DNA of 64,000 nt from Prolixibacteraceae bacterium UBA1413 (GCA_002304925.1 DBPT01000028.1:124001-188000); one strand, 5' to 3'. Positions 1-8,899 are shown, counted from the first letter of the stretch. A program made the numbers and translations. Notes: generated by a model not told the origin, from the sequence alone.

Positions 1-1183
1 CAAAGGAAATGCCGAAATCATCCTGGGAGGAATTCATCGGGTACCCCATGTTCTCGACGGTCCAATTGCCATCCTCATCTTCCACCGCACGGAAAATATC
101 GAGACCCCCCATCCCCAGATGATAATCGGAAGAAAAATAGAGTTCGCCATTGTCACGCACGAAGGGGAACATCTCATTTCCCGGGGTGTTGACCACGCTT
201 CCCAGATTTTCGGGATCAACAAATACACCGCCGCTCTTTTGGGCCCGCCAGATGTCGTTGCCCCCCTGTCCGCCCGGCTTGTCGGAGACGAAATAAAGAA
301 CGCTTCCGTCAGCGGAAAGGGCCGGATGGGCCACCAGGATGCTGTCGGCGAAAATATCGAGTTTCACCGGTTCGGCCCAGCTTCCGCGCACCTGTGAGGT
401 GGAGTAGATCTGGGCACCCATGCTTTGATTTTTGTCATAGCGACACCGGGTAAAAAGAACCTGGCTTCCCGTTCCGGCAACGGAAACCGCCCCTTCCTCA
501 TCGGTGGTGTTGACAATCATATTCTCATCAGCAAGCTTGGGAGTCCCCCATTTCTGCCGCTGAACGTTGAATTCCGACTTAAAGAGGTCAGCATAGGTTT
601 GTCCGGTGATCATGCTTCTGCGCTTTCCCGTGGACGCTTTCCGGGCCGAGGTGAAGAGAATTTCGTTGTCACTGTTTCCGAGGAATACGGGACAGTAATC
701 GCTTTCCCGGGAGTTGAGTTCCTTTTCGGGATTGACGATATGACGGGTGGGATTAGCCACCCATTGCTGGGTCAGGGTGATCGACTCCATGCCGTTGAGC
801 GCCCACTGGTCGCCGGGAACCTCCTCAAGATAGGCGCGGTAATTCTCCAAGGATTCCTCATACTTCTGCGATGCCCGCAACATCTCGGCATTCCAGAGAA
901 GCGCCTTCGGATCGGGATGGTTGCGGCGAACCGCATTCCGGTAATAAAGGGCCGCCATTTCATATTCACCCAGATGACGGTAACACTCTCCGATGGCATA
1001 GGCATACTCCATGCGCTTGTCCCGGTCCTTCTCCTTCTTGTTGGCCTTCCGGAATTTCTGAATCGCCTTGTGGTACTCGCCGATATCCCTTGAAGTGAAG
1101 GCCACCCGGCTCAGATTACCGGCAGCACAGGAATTGAGAAGATATCCCGCCAAAAGGATGACTACCCATTTGAAACCTTTCAT
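1..1183 (-). CDS. PorE-like TPR/PD40 lipoprotein, C-terminus cut by the window edge
   Basis: The reading frame is open from an ATG at 1183 down to the window edge, giving 394 visible residues. The N-terminus is a lipoprotein signal with lipobox LNSC (Cys at residue 19). A TPR-like helical region follows (about 30-130, with EYAYAIGECYRHLGEYEMA). Then come PD40/WD40-like beta-propeller blades (FCPVF-like SDYCPVFLGNS, ALSADGSVLYFVSDKPGG, FVRDNGELYFSSDYHLG). This order matches the PorE/OmpA-family proteins linked to the type IX secretion system, and it resembles the complete protein at 37.0-39.5 kb. The expected CarboxypepD_reg-like and OmpA peptidoglycan-binding domains would lie outside the window, so they cannot be confirmed. 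Acting at the inner face of the outer membrane is inferred from the family. Confidence 0.85.
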   Translation of the reverse strand, partial: MKGFKWVVILLAGYLLNSCAAGNLSRVAFTSRDIGEYHKAIQKFRKANKKEKDRDKRMEYAYAIGECYRHLGEYEMAALYYRNAVRRNHPDPKALLWNAEMLRASQKYEESLENYRAYLEEVPGDQWALNGMESITLTQQWVANPTRHIVNPEKELNSRESDYCPVFLGNSDNEILFTSARKASTGKRRSMITGQTYADLFKSEFNVQRQKWGTPKLADENMIVNTTDEEGAVSVAGTGSQVLFTRCRYDKNQSMGAQIYSTSQVRGSWAEPVKLDIFADSILVAHPALSADGSVLYFVSDKPGGQGGNDIWRAQKSGGVFVDPENLGSVVNTPGNEMFPFVRDNGELYFSSDYHLGMGGLDIFRAVEDEDGNWTVENMGYPMNSSQDDFGISF

Positions 1184-1269
1184 AACAAATACGAAATTCG
1201 GGTGGTAAAAGTAAATTTAATTCGCGACTTAAAAAATAACGAAACAGTGGCGGGTATAGTATATCAGGA

Positions 1270-3459
1270 CTACCGGACAAAAAGAAGTTCGCGGTATTTT
1301 GGGAGAGGCCATATTTCATTGTCCACAACGAGTTCCAGTTTATCGATGTGGTACCTGATCTTCTGGAGATAGGGCAGCACCGTGTCGTTGTAAGCCCGGG
1401 CTTTCTCCTTGGCCTCCCCGATGACATTGGCTCTCTTACGGGCTTCGGTCATTTCGTTGACCAGCGATTTGATGGTTGAGTTGTGGTGGCTGATCTCTTT
1501 GATCAGCGCGATCCTCCCTGCCGAGAGCTCTTCATATTCACTGTTGCTGAAGACATCCTTCAGGTATTTCACATTTTCAAGCAGCGTGGTCATGTAGCGC
1601 ACCGACACGGGAACAATGTGGTTGATGGCCAGGTCACCCAGTACCCGTGATTCGATCTGTACTTTTTTTATGAACTTTTCATATTCCACTTCCACCCGTC
1701 CGTGCAGTTCCTTTTCAGAAAGGATATCCAGTTCCGAAAACATTTTCACATTTTCGGGGCGCATCCAGGCGGAAAGGGCCTCCGGAACATTGTTTACATT
1801 GGAGAGTCCACGCCGGGCGGCTTCTTCGGTCCATTCGGGGCTGTAGCCGTTTCCGTTGAAACGGATGGGCTTCGAGGCGATGATCAGCTTTTTGAGGATC
1901 TGGAAGATAGCCTCATCTTTCTTGACGCCTGCTTCGATGAGCGCATCCACTTCCGCCTTGAATTTCACGAGCTGGCTGGCAACCACGCCATTGAGCACGA
2001 TCATGGGCGAAGCACAGTTGGCGGAGGAGCCCACGGCCCGGAATTCGAAGCGGTTTCCGGTGAAGGCAAACGGAGAGGTGCGGTTTCGGTCGGTGGTATC
2101 CAGGATGATCTCCGGAATACGGCCGATATTGAGCTTTAGCTCCGTCTTTTCCGCAGGCGTCATCTTGCGGTCGACCACGGCAGCTTCCATCAGGTCAAGC
2201 ATGCCGGAAACTTCGGTGCCCAGAAATACCGAAATGATGGAGGGAGGCGCCTCATTGGCCCCCAGCCGGTGCTGGTTGGCGACATTGTAGATCGAAGCCC
2301 GCAAAAGGTCCTGGTATTCATAAACCGCCGCCAGCGTGTTGACGATGAAGGTGAGGAACTGAAGGTTAGATTTCGGATTTTTTCCCGGACTGTAGAGGTT
2401 GACGCCGGTGTCGGTTTGCAGAGACCAGTTGTTGTGTTTCCCCGATCCGTTGATGCCCGCAAAGGGTTTTTCGTGGAAGAGAACCCGGAATTTGTGGCGG
2501 CGGGCGATTTTCTTCATCAGGTCCATGATCACCTGGTTGTGGTCGTTGGCCAGGTTCATCTCCTCGTAGATGGGGGCCAGCTCGAACTGGTTGGGCGCCA
2601 CTTCATTATGTCGCGTCTTCACCGGAACCCCCAACTTATAGGCTTCATATTCCAGCTCGATCATAAAGCGATTCACCCGCGTGGGGATGGAACTGAAATA
2701 GTGGTCCTCGAGCTGCTGGTCCTTTGAGGAGGAGTGGCCCATGAGGGTGCGGCCGGAAAGCACCAGGTCGGGACGGGCCAAAAAGAGGGCTTCGTCGACG
2801 AGGAAATATTCCTGCTCCCACCCCAGGTTGGCCCGTACACTCTTCACCTCCTTGTCGAAATATTTCGCCACGCCGGTGGCCGCCTCGTCGATGGCCCGGA
2901 TGGAGCGGAGCAGCGGGGTTTTGTAGTCGAGGGCCTCTCCGGTATAGCTGATGAAAATGGTAGGTATGCTGAGCGTCGTCTCACTGATGAAAGCCGGCGA
3001 CGACGTATCCCACGCCGTATATCCGCGGGCTTCGAAAGTCTGGCGGATACCCCCGCTGGGAAAGGAGGAAGCATCGGGCTCCTGCTGTACCAACATCTTG
3101 CCGCTGAAAGCTTCGATAATCCCCCCGGTGCCGGTATATTCCACAAAGGCATCGTGCTTTTCAGCAGTCCCGTCGGTAAGAGGATGAAACCAATGGGTGT
3201 AATGGGTGGCCCCGTTCTCCAATGCCCACGCCTTCATCCCCTGCGCCACCTGATCCGCCATCTTCCGGTCCACTGCCGTCCCCTTTTCAATCGCCTCAAT
3301 GACCGCCAGGAAAGCTTCCTGCGATAAATATTTCTGCATCTTCTCCCTGTCAAACACCAACGATTTATAAATCGAAGAGGCCAACTCCCCATTATTCACC
3401 AGCGGACGGGGCTCCCGGTTCATCACCTCCTCCAGCGCTTTAAAACGAACGATTGCCAT
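1270..3459 (-). CDS. glnN: Glutamine synthetase type III
   Basis: ATP-dependent ligation of ammonia to glutamate, cytoplasmic, the main ammonium-assimilation enzyme of many Bacteroidota. From the ATG at 3459 the protein is 729 residues, the usual length of the GSIII family. The catalytic signature is visible near residue 338 (GINGSGKHNNWS), followed by VNLYSPGKNPKSN and NQHRLGANEAPPS, all typical of GSIII rather than GSI or GSII. An in-frame alternative start 21 codons upstream would overlap the predicted promoter, so it is rejected. A TAnnTTTG-type -7 element lies 34-41 bp upstream and a perfect inverted repeat lies further upstream (3568-3588). A fragment resembling the end of a glutamate synthase small subunit lies divergently next to it. 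Confidence 0.96.
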   Translation of the reverse strand: MAIVRFKALEEVMNREPRPLVNNGELASSIYKSLVFDREKMQKYLSQEAFLAVIEAIEKGTAVDRKMADQVAQGMKAWALENGATHYTHWFHPLTDGTAEKHDAFVEYTGTGGIIEAFSGKMLVQQEPDASSFPSGGIRQTFEARGYTAWDTSSPAFISETTLSIPTIFISYTGEALDYKTPLLRSIRAIDEAATGVAKYFDKEVKSVRANLGWEQEYFLVDEALFLARPDLVLSGRTLMGHSSSKDQQLEDHYFSSIPTRVNRFMIELEYEAYKLGVPVKTRHNEVAPNQFELAPIYEEMNLANDHNQVIMDLMKKIARRHKFRVLFHEKPFAGINGSGKHNNWSLQTDTGVNLYSPGKNPKSNLQFLTFIVNTLAAVYEYQDLLRASIYNVANQHRLGANEAPPSIISVFLGTEVSGMLDLMEAAVVDRKMTPAEKTELKLNIGRIPEIILDTTDRNRTSPFAFTGNRFEFRAVGSSANCASPMIVLNGVVASQLVKFKAEVDALIEAGVKKDEAIFQILKKLIIASKPIRFNGNGYSPEWTEEAARRGLSNVNNVPEALSAWMRPENVKMFSELDILSEKELHGRVEVEYEKFIKKVQIESRVLGDLAINHIVPVSVRYMTTLLENVKYLKDVFSNSEYEELSAGRIALIKEISHHNSTIKSLVNEMTEARKRANVIGEAKEKARAYNDTVLPYLQKIRYHIDKLELVVDNEIWPLPKYRELLFVR

Positions 3460-3492
3460 AAACCTCTGTTTTTTGCAGTTTGTATATTGAGT

Positions 3493-3500
3493 CAAAAATA
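3493..3500 (-). promoter_or_regulatory. -7 promoter element of glnN
   Basis: On the minus strand this reads TATTTTTG, fitting the Bacteroidota -7 consensus TAnnTTTG. It is 34 bp upstream of the chosen glnN ATG. No clear -33 TTTG/TTG box is seen at the expected distance. Confidence 0.5.
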
Positions 3501-3567
3501 GATCATTTTTTATTTCACCCATATATTTTTGAGGGGTTACAGTATATTATTACCTTTTTTTAATGTT

Positions 3568-3588
3568 ACCCCCTGTTCATAAGGGGGT
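3568..3588. promoter_or_regulatory. Perfect 7-bp inverted repeat upstream of glnN
   Basis: ACCCCCT, a 7-nt spacer, then AGGGGGT. It lies between the glnN promoter and the gltD-like remnant. No T-tract follows on either strand, so it is not a standard terminator. It could be an operator or a remnant of a transcription stop. The role is not known. Confidence 0.35.
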
Positions 3589-3753
3589 CATGTTAAATAT
3601 TTGTTATTTTTAGCAAAAGGAGGTGATTGCCTGAAAGGGATCTTTGCCACCAGCGATGCCGGACGGGGCGCCAGTCTGGTCCTCCACGCCACCGAAGCCG
3701 GCTTAATTGCCGCCGACCGCATCCGTGAATTGCTCCAGGCGTCAGGCAACTGA
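3583..3753 (+). pseudogene. Remnant of a gltD-like (FAD-dependent oxidoreductase) C-terminus
   Basis: An open frame of 56 codons with no ATG ends at a TGA at 3751-3753. From codon 3631 it reads LKGIFATSDAGRGASLVLHA and continues with EAGLIAADRIRELLQ. This matches the last ~40 residues of glutamate synthase small subunit-type oxidoreductases, whose last FAD-contacting motif has the form G-hydrophobic-A-x-GD-x3-G-x-S-hydrophobic-V, followed by an AA-rich helix. Everything upstream of this tail is missing, because the frame runs into a stop at 3580-3582. I interpret it as the 3' end left by a deletion or replacement. Its position beside glnN fits nitrogen assimilation. The assignment is by eye and moderate. 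Confidence 0.5.
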
Positions 3754-3767
3754 ATTAATGGTGGGGT

Positions 3768-5066
3768 TTAATGTTCGAAATAACTACCAATGGCATAGAG
3801 CGGCACATTGGTAAGCCATTCTTCTTTCCGAAAATCAGACATGGATGTACGGATGGCTATTTCGGGCGCAAACTTTGCACAATAGATCCGAAGGCTTTTC
3901 GCTTTCAGGTTCCCTTCTGCTTTAACTTCAACCGGTATGATCCTGCCAACGGATTGTACAAGAAAGTCGAGTTGTGATTTTGAACCATCGGATGTCCAGT
4001 ACCGGACTACCAAACCGGGTATCGTTTTCAGTTGCTGAAGCACATACTGTTCCGTTAAAGCCCCCTTGAATTCCTCAAAAACGCGATTCCCATCAATCAC
4101 ACTTCTAGCATCCAGATCCCCCATGGCACCCAGCAATCCCACATCAACCACAAATAATTTAAACGCACCGGGATCTTCATGAGCGACAAGCGGAAGTCCG
4201 GGCTTGGTAACCCGGTTAATTTTATATACCAATCCGCAATCGATTAACCAAGAGAGCGCCAGTTCATAATCCTTTGCTCTTGATCCCTCCCTGACCGCAC
4301 CATAGATGAATTTTCTATTCTCCCTGGCAAGTTGTACCGGAATAGAATTCCACAACATTCTGATCCGGGGTACGATATCGTTTGGAGCATGCTTTGAAAA
4401 ATCCTGATCAAACTATGTCAAAATCTGTTTTTGAATGGTTCTCAACGCGCAAAAGTCGTTACTCAATATAAAAGTATTCACCACTTCAGGCATCCCACCG
4501 ACAAAATAGTATTGCCGGAGGAAGTGAATGTATTTATCCTTAAACAAGAGAATCATCTCCCAATCCTTGCTTTGCAGGAGGTCACGCAACGGTTTTTGTC
4601 CGCATGCCAGCAGAAATTCAGCAAAAGAAAGCGGGTACAAATCAAGAAACTCTATTTTCCCGACCGGAAAAGAGATTTGGTTATGGCGTGCCACGCCCAA
4701 CAAAGATCCGGCTGCAATTACATGATATTGCGGAGCATTCTCCTGGAAATATTTTAAGGAAGAAAGACCACCCTGAGCCTCCTGTATTTCATCAAAAACA
4801 ATCAGCGTGTCAGTTGCATTTACCTGAACGCCTGTTTCAATTTGTACTACCGTTATAATTCTGTCGATGTCATAATGCTCAGCAAATAAATTCTGCAGGT
4901 ACTTTGAACGCTCAAAGTTGACATACGCCACCTTCGCATATTCATGCTGCCCGAATTCTTTGATAAGCCAGGTTTTGCCAACCTGACGCGCTCCCCGCAC
5001 TAACAGAGGTTTCCGTGATGGGTTATTTTTCCATTGCAAAAGGTTGCTATAAGCCTCTCTTTCCAT
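3768..5066 (-). pseudogene. AAA ATPase with DUF4143 domain, interrupted by an in-frame TAG
   Basis: Two open frames in the same phase (4413-5066 and 3768-4415 region) together encode a complete ~432-residue P-loop ATPase of the ATP-binding/DUF4143 family. The first half has Walker A RGARQVGKTW and Walker B-like LIVFDEIQEA. The second half has the C-terminal nuclease-like DUF4143 part, with SQLDFLVQ and IIPVEVKAEGN. They are separated only by one amber codon (TAG, 4413-4415) after QKQILT, and the following codons FDQDFSKHAPNDIVPRI continue the family sequence. So this is a nonsense mutation or a sequencing error, not a frameshift. Such ATPases occur in many copies in Bacteroidota, and their role is unsettled. 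The gene is visibly more AT-rich than its neighbours, which suggests transfer. Confidence 0.85.
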
Positions 5067-5112
5067 ATCCCGTATGTAAAAAACAAATAAATGAACGAAT
5101 ATTTGTTGTTCA

Positions 5113-6021
5113 TTATATTTTCCGGAACGATGTACAGATTCCAGGGGCGACCTGGAGTTGCAGGGCCACCACGGGGACGGAAGCGCGGCCTTCGCTGACC
5201 TTTACGGAAGCCCAGGCGGCGGTGACATTTCCAGAGAAAGAGAGGAACAACCACCCCGTCAGGTTCACACGATGCCGTACGCCGGCCAGAATGGCCGGTC
5301 CGGCGAGATAATAGCCGTTTCCGAAAATTCCGCCGGTCTCCTCCAGCATGTTACCCCGTATGGTGTTTTCAGGATGGGCGATCACCACCCCCGCCCCTAC
5401 CCTTACCGGCACCTTCCCTTTATACATCAACCGGTTCACAAACAGTTGGTTATACCCATGCGATATACTGAAACGACTGATCTCTCTGGTGGTATTTTTC
5501 AAATAGATCTTCAGGTGGTTCATTTCAGCCTCCCACCCTTTTCCGTTACGGGTTTGCCCCAGCCGCACCGAATAATAGAGGGGTGGTTTAAAGGAGGCGG
5601 TCTCGTACCGTGCCCACAGAAAGATCCGCTCCTCCCCTTCCTGATCCACGGAAAGCAGCATGGGAGGGACATAGCTGATGCCCGGCGCCAGCTCCAGATA
5701 AAAAATCCGCTGTGGAGGCTCATCCCTGATCCCCGGCAACGGCCCAGGGAAGTTCAGTGTCATCTGAAGGTTATCGCTGATCCCCTCCACCGGCTCGGGG
5801 GAGTTCAGCGGCAAAAGATTGATATCGCCGGTGCCAGGAGGCAGATCCGGGGGATTTTCCGGCCTGCAGAATCCCGGCAGGACGAAAACCAGGAGCAAAA
5901 ACGCTGTAACCAACCCAGCCGGGAACAAACAAAAACGGTGACCCGGAGCGGACCATCCCGGCCTTTGACAGCTCCGGGAACCCGGGACGCACACCAAGAA
6001 TCTGAAAAATAAATTCCTCAT
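5113..6021 (-). CDS. Predicted outer-membrane beta-barrel protein, function unknown
   Basis: 302 residues. A hydrophobic export segment lies at about residues 35-51 (LVTAFLLLVFVLPGF), after an unusually long, Cys- and Arg-containing N-terminal extension; the true start may therefore be further in, but no better ATG is available. After a Pro-rich linker (55-65), the remainder alternates polar and hydrophobic residues in strand-like stretches of 8-12 residues, for example YYSVRLGQTRNGKGWEAEM, SRFSISHGYNQLFVNRLMY, VRVGAGVVIAHPENT and GWLFLSFSGNVTAAWASVKV. This pattern fits a small outer-membrane beta-barrel. I do not recognise a named family. It is transcribed alone, divergent from the cyclophilin gene. 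Confidence 0.6.
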   Translation of the reverse strand: MRNLFFRFLVCVPGSRSCQRPGWSAPGHRFCLFPAGLVTAFLLLVFVLPGFCRPENPPDLPPGTGDINLLPLNSPEPVEGISDNLQMTLNFPGPLPGIRDEPPQRIFYLELAPGISYVPPMLLSVDQEGEERIFLWARYETASFKPPLYYSVRLGQTRNGKGWEAEMNHLKIYLKNTTREISRFSISHGYNQLFVNRLMYKGKVPVRVGAGVVIAHPENTIRGNMLEETGGIFGNGYYLAGPAILAGVRHRVNLTGWLFLSFSGNVTAAWASVKVSEGRASVPVVALQLQVAPGICTSFRKI

Positions 6022-6090
6022 TACCTATAGTTTTCCGAAATCCCACCCTGGGGTTTCCGTTGATCTCATCAAAGTTACGGCAGAAAAAGC

Positions 6091-6098
6091 TACTTTTG
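6091..6098 (+). promoter_or_regulatory. -7 promoter element of the cyclophilin gene
   Basis: TACTTTTG, a fit to TAnnTTTG, 28 bp upstream of the ATG at 6126. Confidence 0.5.
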
Positions 6099-6125
6099 CA
6101 GCCATTTATTATAAAAAGCAATTTT

Positions 6126-6569
6126 ATGTTACAGGCAGAGATACACACCGCCAAAGGAGTTATGAAAGTCAACTTTTATGAGGAAGACGCCCCGGGGACG
6201 GTGGCTAATTTCGTAAAACTATCGAAAGCCGGTTTTTATGACAGGCTTACTTTTCACCGGGTGATTCCCGATTTTGTCATTCAGGGGGGTTGTCCTGACG
6301 GTACCGGCATGGGCGGACCGGGTTATACGATCAGGTGCGAAACGGGCGGCGGCAACCAGTACCACGACAGGGGCGTCCTCTCCATGGCCCATGCGGGACG
6401 CAATACAGGGGGATCGCAGTTTTTCATCTGCCACAACCGCCGCAATACCGCACACCTCGACCGTAAGCATACCTGCTTCGGGAAAGTGGTCGAAGGGCTC
6501 GACGTGATTGACCTGATCAGGCAGGGAGACGTCATCGATAAGATCGTCATCATTGAACAACCTGAATAA
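6126..6569 (+). CDS. Peptidyl-prolyl cis-trans isomerase, cyclophilin type
   Basis: Catalyses proline cis-trans isomerisation during folding. From the ATG at 6126 the protein has 147 residues and no signal peptide, so it should be cytoplasmic. Family motifs are clear: FHRVIPDFVIQGG (catalytic Arg in FHR), GYTIRCE, GVLSMAHAGRNTGGSQFFI (active-site Gln/Phe) and HLDRKHTCFGKVVEGLDV. An in-frame ATG 22 codons upstream exists, but it precedes the -7 element TACTTTTG, so the shorter form is chosen. The gene converges with the NfeD-type protease gene across a shared terminator. Confidence 0.93.
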   Translation: MLQAEIHTAKGVMKVNFYEEDAPGTVANFVKLSKAGFYDRLTFHRVIPDFVIQGGCPDGTGMGGPGYTIRCETGGGNQYHDRGVLSMAHAGRNTGGSQFFICHNRRNTAHLDRKHTCFGKVVEGLDVIDLIRQGDVIDKIVIIEQPE

Positions 6570-6592
6570 AACACGCAAGAGCGCGTTTTTTA
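6568..6592 (+). terminator. Terminator between convergent cyclophilin and nfeD-type genes
   Basis: AAACACGC, loop AAGA, then GCGCGTT followed by a T-run. The stem contains one A-C mismatch. The opposite strand also has T-rich flanks, so it may work in both directions. Confidence 0.5.
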
Positions 6593-7978
6593 TATTTTCT
6601 CGACGTAGAGTTGGGTGGCTTCGACACGCAAGACGGCAACCGCATCCCCTTTCTCGATAAATTCGCCTGCGGTGACGGCATCGTAAACCTCCCCTTCGAT
6701 TTCCACCTTTCCTGAAGGCCGCAGGACGGTTTTTGCCGTTCCGGTTTTTCCTTTCAGCAGCAACAGCGTATTGTCGATGCTGACATACCCTTCACTGACC
6801 TCCTGCACTTTCTGCAAAGCCAGTCTTCCGAAGGGCCCCTTCCGCATTCCGAAGAGCTTATCGCCCAGATAAAGTGCCAGCCCCATCCCCAGGGAAACGC
6901 CCGCAAAGACAGTGAAGATGGCAATGCCCACATTCCGGAGGTTCACCCCTTCGAAGTTGAACCTGACATTATGAAGAAGGCTCAGAATGAGTCCCAGGAA
7001 GACAAAACCGATTCCGACGATCCCCGCCACCCCGAATCCAGGAGTGACGAAAATCTCCACCCCGAGCAGTACCAAACCGGCGATGAAAAGGAGGATCTCC
7101 CAATGCTCTGCCAATCCCTCGAGGTAGAGGGGAGCGAAATAGAGAACGGCCCCCAGGATGGCAACCACCAGGGGAAATCCGATCCCGGGAGTCTGCATTT
7201 CGAAATAGATGCCCCCGATAATGGCCATGATCAGCAGTCCCGACACCACCGGGTGAACCAAAAAACCGATGATCTTTTCTATCCAGGAGGGTTTGTACTC
7301 CACGATACGGGCATTTTCAAAACCGTTTTTTGCGAGCACCTCGTCCACAGTTTCGGCAAGACCTTCGCAATAGCCGTTGGCGATGGCTTCCTCAGGGGTG
7401 AAGGTCAGCACCTTTCCGGTATCGATGATCCCTTCTAACGACACCTGGGGATCGACCATGGCTTCGGCAATCCGAGGATCGCGGCGCCATTTGTAAATCG
7501 TATCTCCCGCCACAACGAGGGTGTCTTTTCCGTGTGCTTCCGCCGTGGCACGCATGGTGGAACGCATGTAACTCTGGTATTTGTCGGGCATGGGAATTCC
7601 CGTCTGATTGACCACCGTGGCCGCCCCGATACTTCCGCCCGGACGCATATAGATACTGTCACATGCAATGGAGATGAGCGCTCCCGCCGAAGCGGCGTTG
7701 TTGTCCACAAATACCACCACAGGAATCGGGCTCTGCAGGATCTTTGTCCTGATGGAGTCGGCATCCGATACCGTTCCGCCGTAAGTGTTCATGTGGATCA
7801 GAAAAAGCTCCGCCCCGACAGAATCGGCCGCGTCAAAGGCTTGTTTAGTCTGCCGCCACGTGGCCTTCGTAATCTCCTGCTTGATATTCAGCTTGTAAAC
7901 CACCTTCTCCTCACTCCGACCCGGACCCGCCAGGAAACATCCCAGCAACATCGGCAGTAAAAACCTCGTTATCATCAT
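6590..7978 (-). CDS. NfeD family membrane-bound serine protease (ClpP class)
   Basis: 462 residues. The signal peptide is at 1-21. A periplasmic ClpP/crotonase-fold protease domain (about 25-225) carries the putative Ser-Lys dyad: Ser97 in NNAASAGALI, and Lys133 in MPDKYQSYMRS. Four to five membrane segments follow (about 235-385: VVSGLLIMAIIGGIYFEM, VVAILGAVLYFAPLYL, ILLFIAGLVLLGVEIFV, VGIAIFTVFAGVSLGMGLAL). A C-terminal OB-fold NfeD domain ends the protein (about 395-462, with GKTGTAKTVLRPSGKVEI). This is the long form of the family, as in archaeal 1510-N, which cleaves the hydrophobic C-terminus of stomatin. No stomatin/floA gene is next to it here. The role is inferred to be membrane-protein quality control. 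Confidence 0.92.
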   Translation of the reverse strand: MMITRFLLPMLLGCFLAGPGRSEEKVVYKLNIKQEITKATWRQTKQAFDAADSVGAELFLIHMNTYGGTVSDADSIRTKILQSPIPVVVFVDNNAASAGALISIACDSIYMRPGGSIGAATVVNQTGIPMPDKYQSYMRSTMRATAEAHGKDTLVVAGDTIYKWRRDPRIAEAMVDPQVSLEGIIDTGKVLTFTPEEAIANGYCEGLAETVDEVLAKNGFENARIVEYKPSWIEKIIGFLVHPVVSGLLIMAIIGGIYFEMQTPGIGFPLVVAILGAVLYFAPLYLEGLAEHWEILLFIAGLVLLGVEIFVTPGFGVAGIVGIGFVFLGLILSLLHNVRFNFEGVNLRNVGIAIFTVFAGVSLGMGLALYLGDKLFGMRKGPFGRLALQKVQEVSEGYVSIDNTLLLLKGKTGTAKTVLRPSGKVEIEGEVYDAVTAGEFIEKGDAVAVLRVEATQLYVEKI

Positions 7979-8090
7979 TATGAAATTATTAACAAAAAAT
8001 GCGAACGATTATCCCTGCATCACTAATCTAATGGCAACTGAAAATTTTGAATGCTCTAAATTAGTAAAATTTCGTAAGAGCAGGGTGTCA

Positions 8091-8855
8091 TCAGGGCATG
8101 ATTTCGCGAAGCCGGGTGGCCAGTTCCAGAAACCGGGCCATCCCCTGTCGCTTCGGATCATTGAGGAGGTAGCTGATGTTCCCGTTAAAATAGGAGTTCA
8201 GGTCCACTCCGGGGTACTCGTCCTTTACCAGTTCTTCTACCTCCGGAACGCTTTTCACGCCGAAGCCGACGGCGGTATTGAAGAGGTCCCGGAAAGCAGC
8301 CGGAAGCTCCTCCATGGCCACCCATACGGCAAAGACGAAGGGCAGCCCGGAAAACTTCATCCACTCTGCCGAAAGATCAAAGATGTACCGGAATCGCTTC
8401 TCCACCTCAAAGACGCGGTCCCCGATCACCACCGCGGCGGTTTTCCCGGAAATCGCCTTCTTCTCATAACCGGCGCTGCTCTTTTCCCAGCGAAACTCCT
8501 TCTTCCAGAAGAAGCGGGCGAGCACCCTGACCAGCAACACGGAAGAGCGGGACTGATAATCGAGAAGAACGGTCTCAATCTCTTCGAGGGGCACGTCACT
8601 GGCCAGTACGACGGTACGCACCGCCCCTGCGGCGCTGATGCAATAATCGCTGATGATCCTGTGCCCCGGAAGATCGGTCAGCGCACCTACCGGCACCAAT
8701 CCTATGTCAGCCTGGTGATCAATCAGTTTGATCGCGGTCTTTGAAGGTATATCCAGAAAAATCCGGATAGAATCCCTGATCGGGTGATTCTCAAGACCAT
8801 ACAAAAAAGGACGGCTGTTCAGATAGGAGATCAGCGAAATGGAGTAGTGCTTCAT
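8091..8855 (-). CDS. mqnA: Menaquinone biosynthesis protein MqnA (chorismate dehydratase)
   Basis: MqnA removes water from chorismate to give 3-[(1-carboxyvinyl)oxy]benzoate, the first step of the futalosine route to menaquinone. The 254-residue length and the periplasmic-binding-protein-like fold fit the family. Visible motifs are ISYLNSRPFLYGL at the N-terminus, FLDIPSKTA, ADIGLVPVGAL, and the phosphoryl/carboxylate-contact region LDYQSRSSVLLVRVL. It lacks a signal peptide and should be cytoplasmic. It is a single gene here, with the other mqn genes outside the window. A 6-bp hairpin lies in its leader. MqnD is the nearest alternative, but the N-terminal LNSRPF and the ending favour MqnA. 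Confidence 0.85.
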   Translation of the reverse strand: MKHYSISLISYLNSRPFLYGLENHPIRDSIRIFLDIPSKTAIKLIDHQADIGLVPVGALTDLPGHRIISDYCISAAGAVRTVVLASDVPLEEIETVLLDYQSRSSVLLVRVLARFFWKKEFRWEKSSAGYEKKAISGKTAAVVIGDRVFEVEKRFRYIFDLSAEWMKFSGLPFVFAVWVAMEELPAAFRDLFNTAVGFGVKSVPEVEELVKDEYPGVDLNSYFNGNISYLLNDPKRQGMARFLELATRLREIMP

Positions 8856-8868
8856 CTGATGGTTTTAC

Positions 8869-8883
8869 AGGGGATCTTCCCCT
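8869..8883 (-). promoter_or_regulatory. Short hairpin in the mqnA leader
   Basis: AGGGGA, a 3-nt loop, then TCCCCT, starting 14 bp upstream of the mqnA ATG. It could mask the start region. There is no T-run, so it is not a terminator. Confidence 0.3.
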
Positions 8884-8891
8884 TAGGCCGA

Positions 8892-8899
8892 CGAAAGTA
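8892..8899 (-). promoter_or_regulatory. -7-like promoter element of mqnA
   Basis: The minus strand reads TACTTTCG, one mismatch from TAnnTTTG, 37 bp upstream of the start codon. Confidence 0.4.

Noticed and set aside
3611..3627. A stretch on the minus strand identical over 12 nt to the 3' end of 16S rRNA (ATCACCTCCTTT)
   Set aside because: Too short, with no other rRNA sequence beside it. It could be a chance Shine-Dalgarno-like sequence on the plus strand. No rRNA gene is present.
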